A DNA stretch of 64,000 nt from Acinetobacter sp. ANC 4558 (GTDB lineage Bacteria > Pseudomonadota > Gammaproteobacteria > Pseudomonadales > Moraxellaceae), in NCBI RefSeq assembly GCF_002135375.1, contig NZ_NEGH01000001.1, positions 299,404-363,403 on the forward strand, read 5' to 3'. The notes under the pieces were generated by a model that worked only from the letters and a program-made list of their open reading frames with translations, was not told where the DNA came from and ran no database searches. Every line of letters begins with the position of its first letter. The stretch's first letter is position 1. A program made the translations under genes and the position numbers. This document shows positions 62,262 to 64,000 of this stretch, piece by piece.

Positions 62262-63545
62262 TTATTGTTTTGAAGATGCATCTATAATTAAACGTGTTGC
62301 TAAGTAGATTCGTGGCACAATAGTATCTAGAACAATATATTCCTCTTTTGCATTATGAAAGCCATCTCCACGTAACCCAATTCCTTCAACTATTGCAGCT
62401 TTTGATTCTAAACCTGCAAATGCTGCATCTGTTCCACCACCCAAAGGTTTAATCCGCACTTCAATTGGAAGATTTAATTCTTTTTGATAAATCGATTGAG
62501 CATGTTTTGCTAGTTTTATAGATTGATCGTTTGTGATTAAAGGTGGACGAATCACCTCAAAGCTTAATGTAACCTCGCTCGCCGCAATTTTTTTATTTTT
62601 TATCCGCTCTTGTAATATTTTTTCAATTTTATGAAAGTCTTCTAACTTTAATGCACGTACATCTGCATATGCATTTGCTGTATCTGGGATCACATTTTGA
62701 GTTTTACCAGCACTTGCAACTGTCCAATTTAGTTTCACACCTTTTTCAGGTTGAGATAAATCCTGCATTTGAGAAATTTGATATGAAAGTTCAGTCAGCG
62801 CATTTACACCCTCTTCAGGATTACTTCCTGCATGAGAGGCTTTTCCTCGAATATTAAGATGAGCTGAAGCAATGCCACTCGTTGCTAAACTTAAACTACT
62901 TTCTTTTCCACTACTCTCAAAAGATAAAACAATATCTTGATCCTTTGCAGTATCTGTAATTAATTTACGTGAACTTGGTGAACTAATTTCTTCATCAGCA
63001 TTCACAAGCACGGTGATTGTACCGTAATCCTGATAATTGATTTTTTTTAGGGTATTAAGTACAGAAACAATCAGTGCAATACCTTGCTTATCATCTAATA
63101 CACCAAGACCATACGCTTTATTACCCTCTATTTTAAAGGGATTATCTTTTAACTGCCCTTTCGGATAGACCGTATCCATATGTGCAATTAGCATAATTTT
63201 ACTTTTTCCATGGCCTTTTAAAACAGCTTTAACAATAGGTCCTAATTCTTCTGGTGTACCTTGTAATTTATGTATATCTTGACTCTGAATAATATTAACT
63301 TCAGCACCTGTCAATTTTAATTGTTCGGCAATAAATTTCGAAATATGTTTTAAACCATCTATATTTTTACTATCAGATTCAATATTTACTAAATCTTTTA
63401 ATGTTACTAAGTAATTTTTCTCTTGTGCTTTTATAACCGTTTTTAACTTTTCATTATTTACCGCAAATGTTGAAGTCGAAATTAAACTCGCCATTGCTAA
63501 ACCGAATAATACTTTCTTTTTAAAGAAAAAATAATCAAAATTCAT
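62262..63545 (-). CDS. Secreted M20 family metallopeptidase (carboxypeptidase G2-like)
   Basis: The 427-residue protein has a signal peptide (about residues 1-30, KKKVLFGLAMASLISTSTFA), then the M20 zinc peptidase: LIAHMDTVYPKG, GLGVLDDKQG, VNADEEISSPSS and a dimerisation domain (SGIASAHLNIRGKASHAGSNPEEG). The C-terminal zinc His is in GDGFHNAKEE. Carboxypeptidase G2-type enzymes release C-terminal glutamate from folates or peptides; the substrate is not proven. The frame extends 23 codons further upstream, but the ATG at 63545 has an AAGGAC ribosome binding site and a proper signal peptide. Confidence 0.82.
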   Translation of the reverse strand: MNFDYFFFKKKVLFGLAMASLISTSTFAVNNEKLKTVIKAQEKNYLVTLKDLVNIESDSKNIDGLKHISKFIAEQLKLTGAEVNIIQSQDIHKLQGTPEELGPIVKAVLKGHGKSKIMLIAHMDTVYPKGQLKDNPFKIEGNKAYGLGVLDDKQGIALIVSVLNTLKKINYQDYGTITVLVNADEEISSPSSRKLITDTAKDQDIVLSFESSGKESSLSLATSGIASAHLNIRGKASHAGSNPEEGVNALTELSYQISQMQDLSQPEKGVKLNWTVASAGKTQNVIPDTANAYADVRALKLEDFHKIEKILQERIKNKKIAASEVTLSFEVIRPPLITNDQSIKLAKHAQSIYQKELNLPIEVRIKPLGGGTDAAFAGLESKAAIVEGIGLRGDGFHNAKEEYIVLDTIVPRIYLATRLIIDASSKQ

Positions 63546-63810
63546 CACAAATTTATGTCCTTTTAATGTTCTATCATTTAGATATTTAAAAATATCAATC
63601 TGAATCTCACACATTAAAATTAAAAACTCAATATTAATTAATTTAACTTAACAATAGTAAAGGTAGTCTTTACAAAGTTGGGAATTATAGGAAGTTCTTT
63701 TATCGTTTTAGTAACTTTTTTTAATTATTAAATTTTTAAGTAAACTAAATTATTTTTTATATTCAGTTTTCAAATAAATTAAATAATTCGACCTTAATTT
63801 TTGCATAAAC

Positions 63811-63841
63811 AAACCCCCTTAATCTGTTGATTAAGGGGGTT
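63811..63841 (-). terminator. Terminator of the rRNA operon
   Basis: AACCCCCTTAATC (63812-63824) pairs with GATTAAGGGGGTT (63829-63841), loop TGTT, just after the 5S gene on the minus strand. Confidence 0.85.
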
Positions 63842-63852
63842 AGGATTTAATG

Positions 63853-63968
63853 AGCTGGCGATGACTTACTCTCACATGGGTAACCCCACACTACCATCAG
63901 CGCAAAGAGGTTTCACTTCTGAGTTCGGGAAGGGATCAGGTGGTTCACTCTTGCTATTGTCGCCAGCA
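63853..63968 (-). rRNA. rrf: 5S ribosomal RNA
   Basis: The minus strand reads GCTGGCGACAATAGCAAGAG at its 5' end and closes with the complementary GTCATCGCCAGC, giving the terminal 5S stem. The interior has the conserved CCCTTCCCGAACTCAGAAGT and GATGGTAGTGTGGGG blocks. The length is about 116 bases. It lies at the right edge of the window, so a 23S gene should be upstream, to the right. Confidence 0.95.
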
Positions 63969-64000
63969 CAACTGTTATGACTTTGCATTTGGTCTTATTC

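Noticed and set aside
1..64000. CRISPR array, prophage, insertion sequence or tRNA genes
   Set aside because: I looked for regular repeats, transposase or integrase proteins and cloverleaf-like sequences and saw none.

Overview
The window is an AT-rich chromosomal segment of a gammaproteobacterium, almost certainly an Acinetobacter or close Moraxellaceae relative. Three things point there: the AT-rich codon use, the 5S rRNA sequence at the right edge, and protein sequences and gene pairings typical of that group (phoB-phoR, dapA-bamC-purC, serB next to a ytjB-like gene, ubiG-mupP-yciK, ribF-ileS-lspA-fkpB, and a 34-codon metS beside metP). I see no prophage, insertion sequence, CRISPR array or tRNA. 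This is mostly core genome with dense, short operons, many of them closed by clear hairpin terminators.

Layout. 1-5.5 kb: start of gshA (minus), a DUF924 gene, a lipoprotein, a DUF445 membrane protein, a YbdL-type aminotransferase and a MATE exporter. 5.9-12.4 kb: an SDR, the PhoB-PhoR phosphate sensor with a PHO-box-like site, psd, a rhodanese and pncB. 12.7-19 kb: dtd, an SCP2 protein, a small membrane protein, serB with a divergent ytjB-like gene, a BASS transporter and pncA. 19.2-24.7 kb: dapA-bamC-purC, a 900-base AT-rich gap with one or two probable small RNAs, rarA, a DUF523 protein and a YcgN-type protein. 24.8-30.8 kb: DUF1328, dienelactone hydrolase, HIT protein, mutY, an M23 lipoprotein, a small orphan, tag, a MocR-type regulator and a small lipoprotein. 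31-33 kb: three tandem FKBP-type isomerases. 33-41.5 kb: murJ, ampD/nadC, rph, a FabR-like regulator, dsbA, ubiG-mupP-yciK and an orphan. 42-45.9 kb: an MFS transporter, two RcnB-like small proteins and argA. 46-51.7 kb: a sulfonate-use operon (ssuA, a new 58-codon ORF, ssuD, ssuC, ssuB), a RutR-like regulator and a nucleosidase. 51.8-57.3 kb: a decayed ORF, then ribF-ileS-lspA-fkpB. 57.4-64 kb: an FMN reductase, a probable CsrA-sequestering small RNA, metS-metP, an aldehyde dehydrogenase, an M20 peptidase and the 5S end of an rRNA operon.

Common themes. Cell-envelope upkeep recurs: murJ, ampD, mupP, bamC, lspA, an M23 protein, dsbA and the FKBPs. NAD metabolism recurs as pncA, pncB and nadC. 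DNA repair is represented by mutY, tag and rarA.

The most striking find is non-coding. At about 58112-58247, an intergenic transcript carries five CAGGA motifs, at least three of them in hairpin loops, and ends in a terminator whose own loop is AGGAT. It is preceded by an 18-base palindrome, TGTAATCCTTGGATTACA, which matches the ends of the GacA upstream activating site. This is the architecture of the RsmX/Y/Z and CsrB RNAs that titrate CsrA/RsmA. A second candidate RNA at about 22053-22146 shows C-rich loops suited to pairing with ribosome binding sites.
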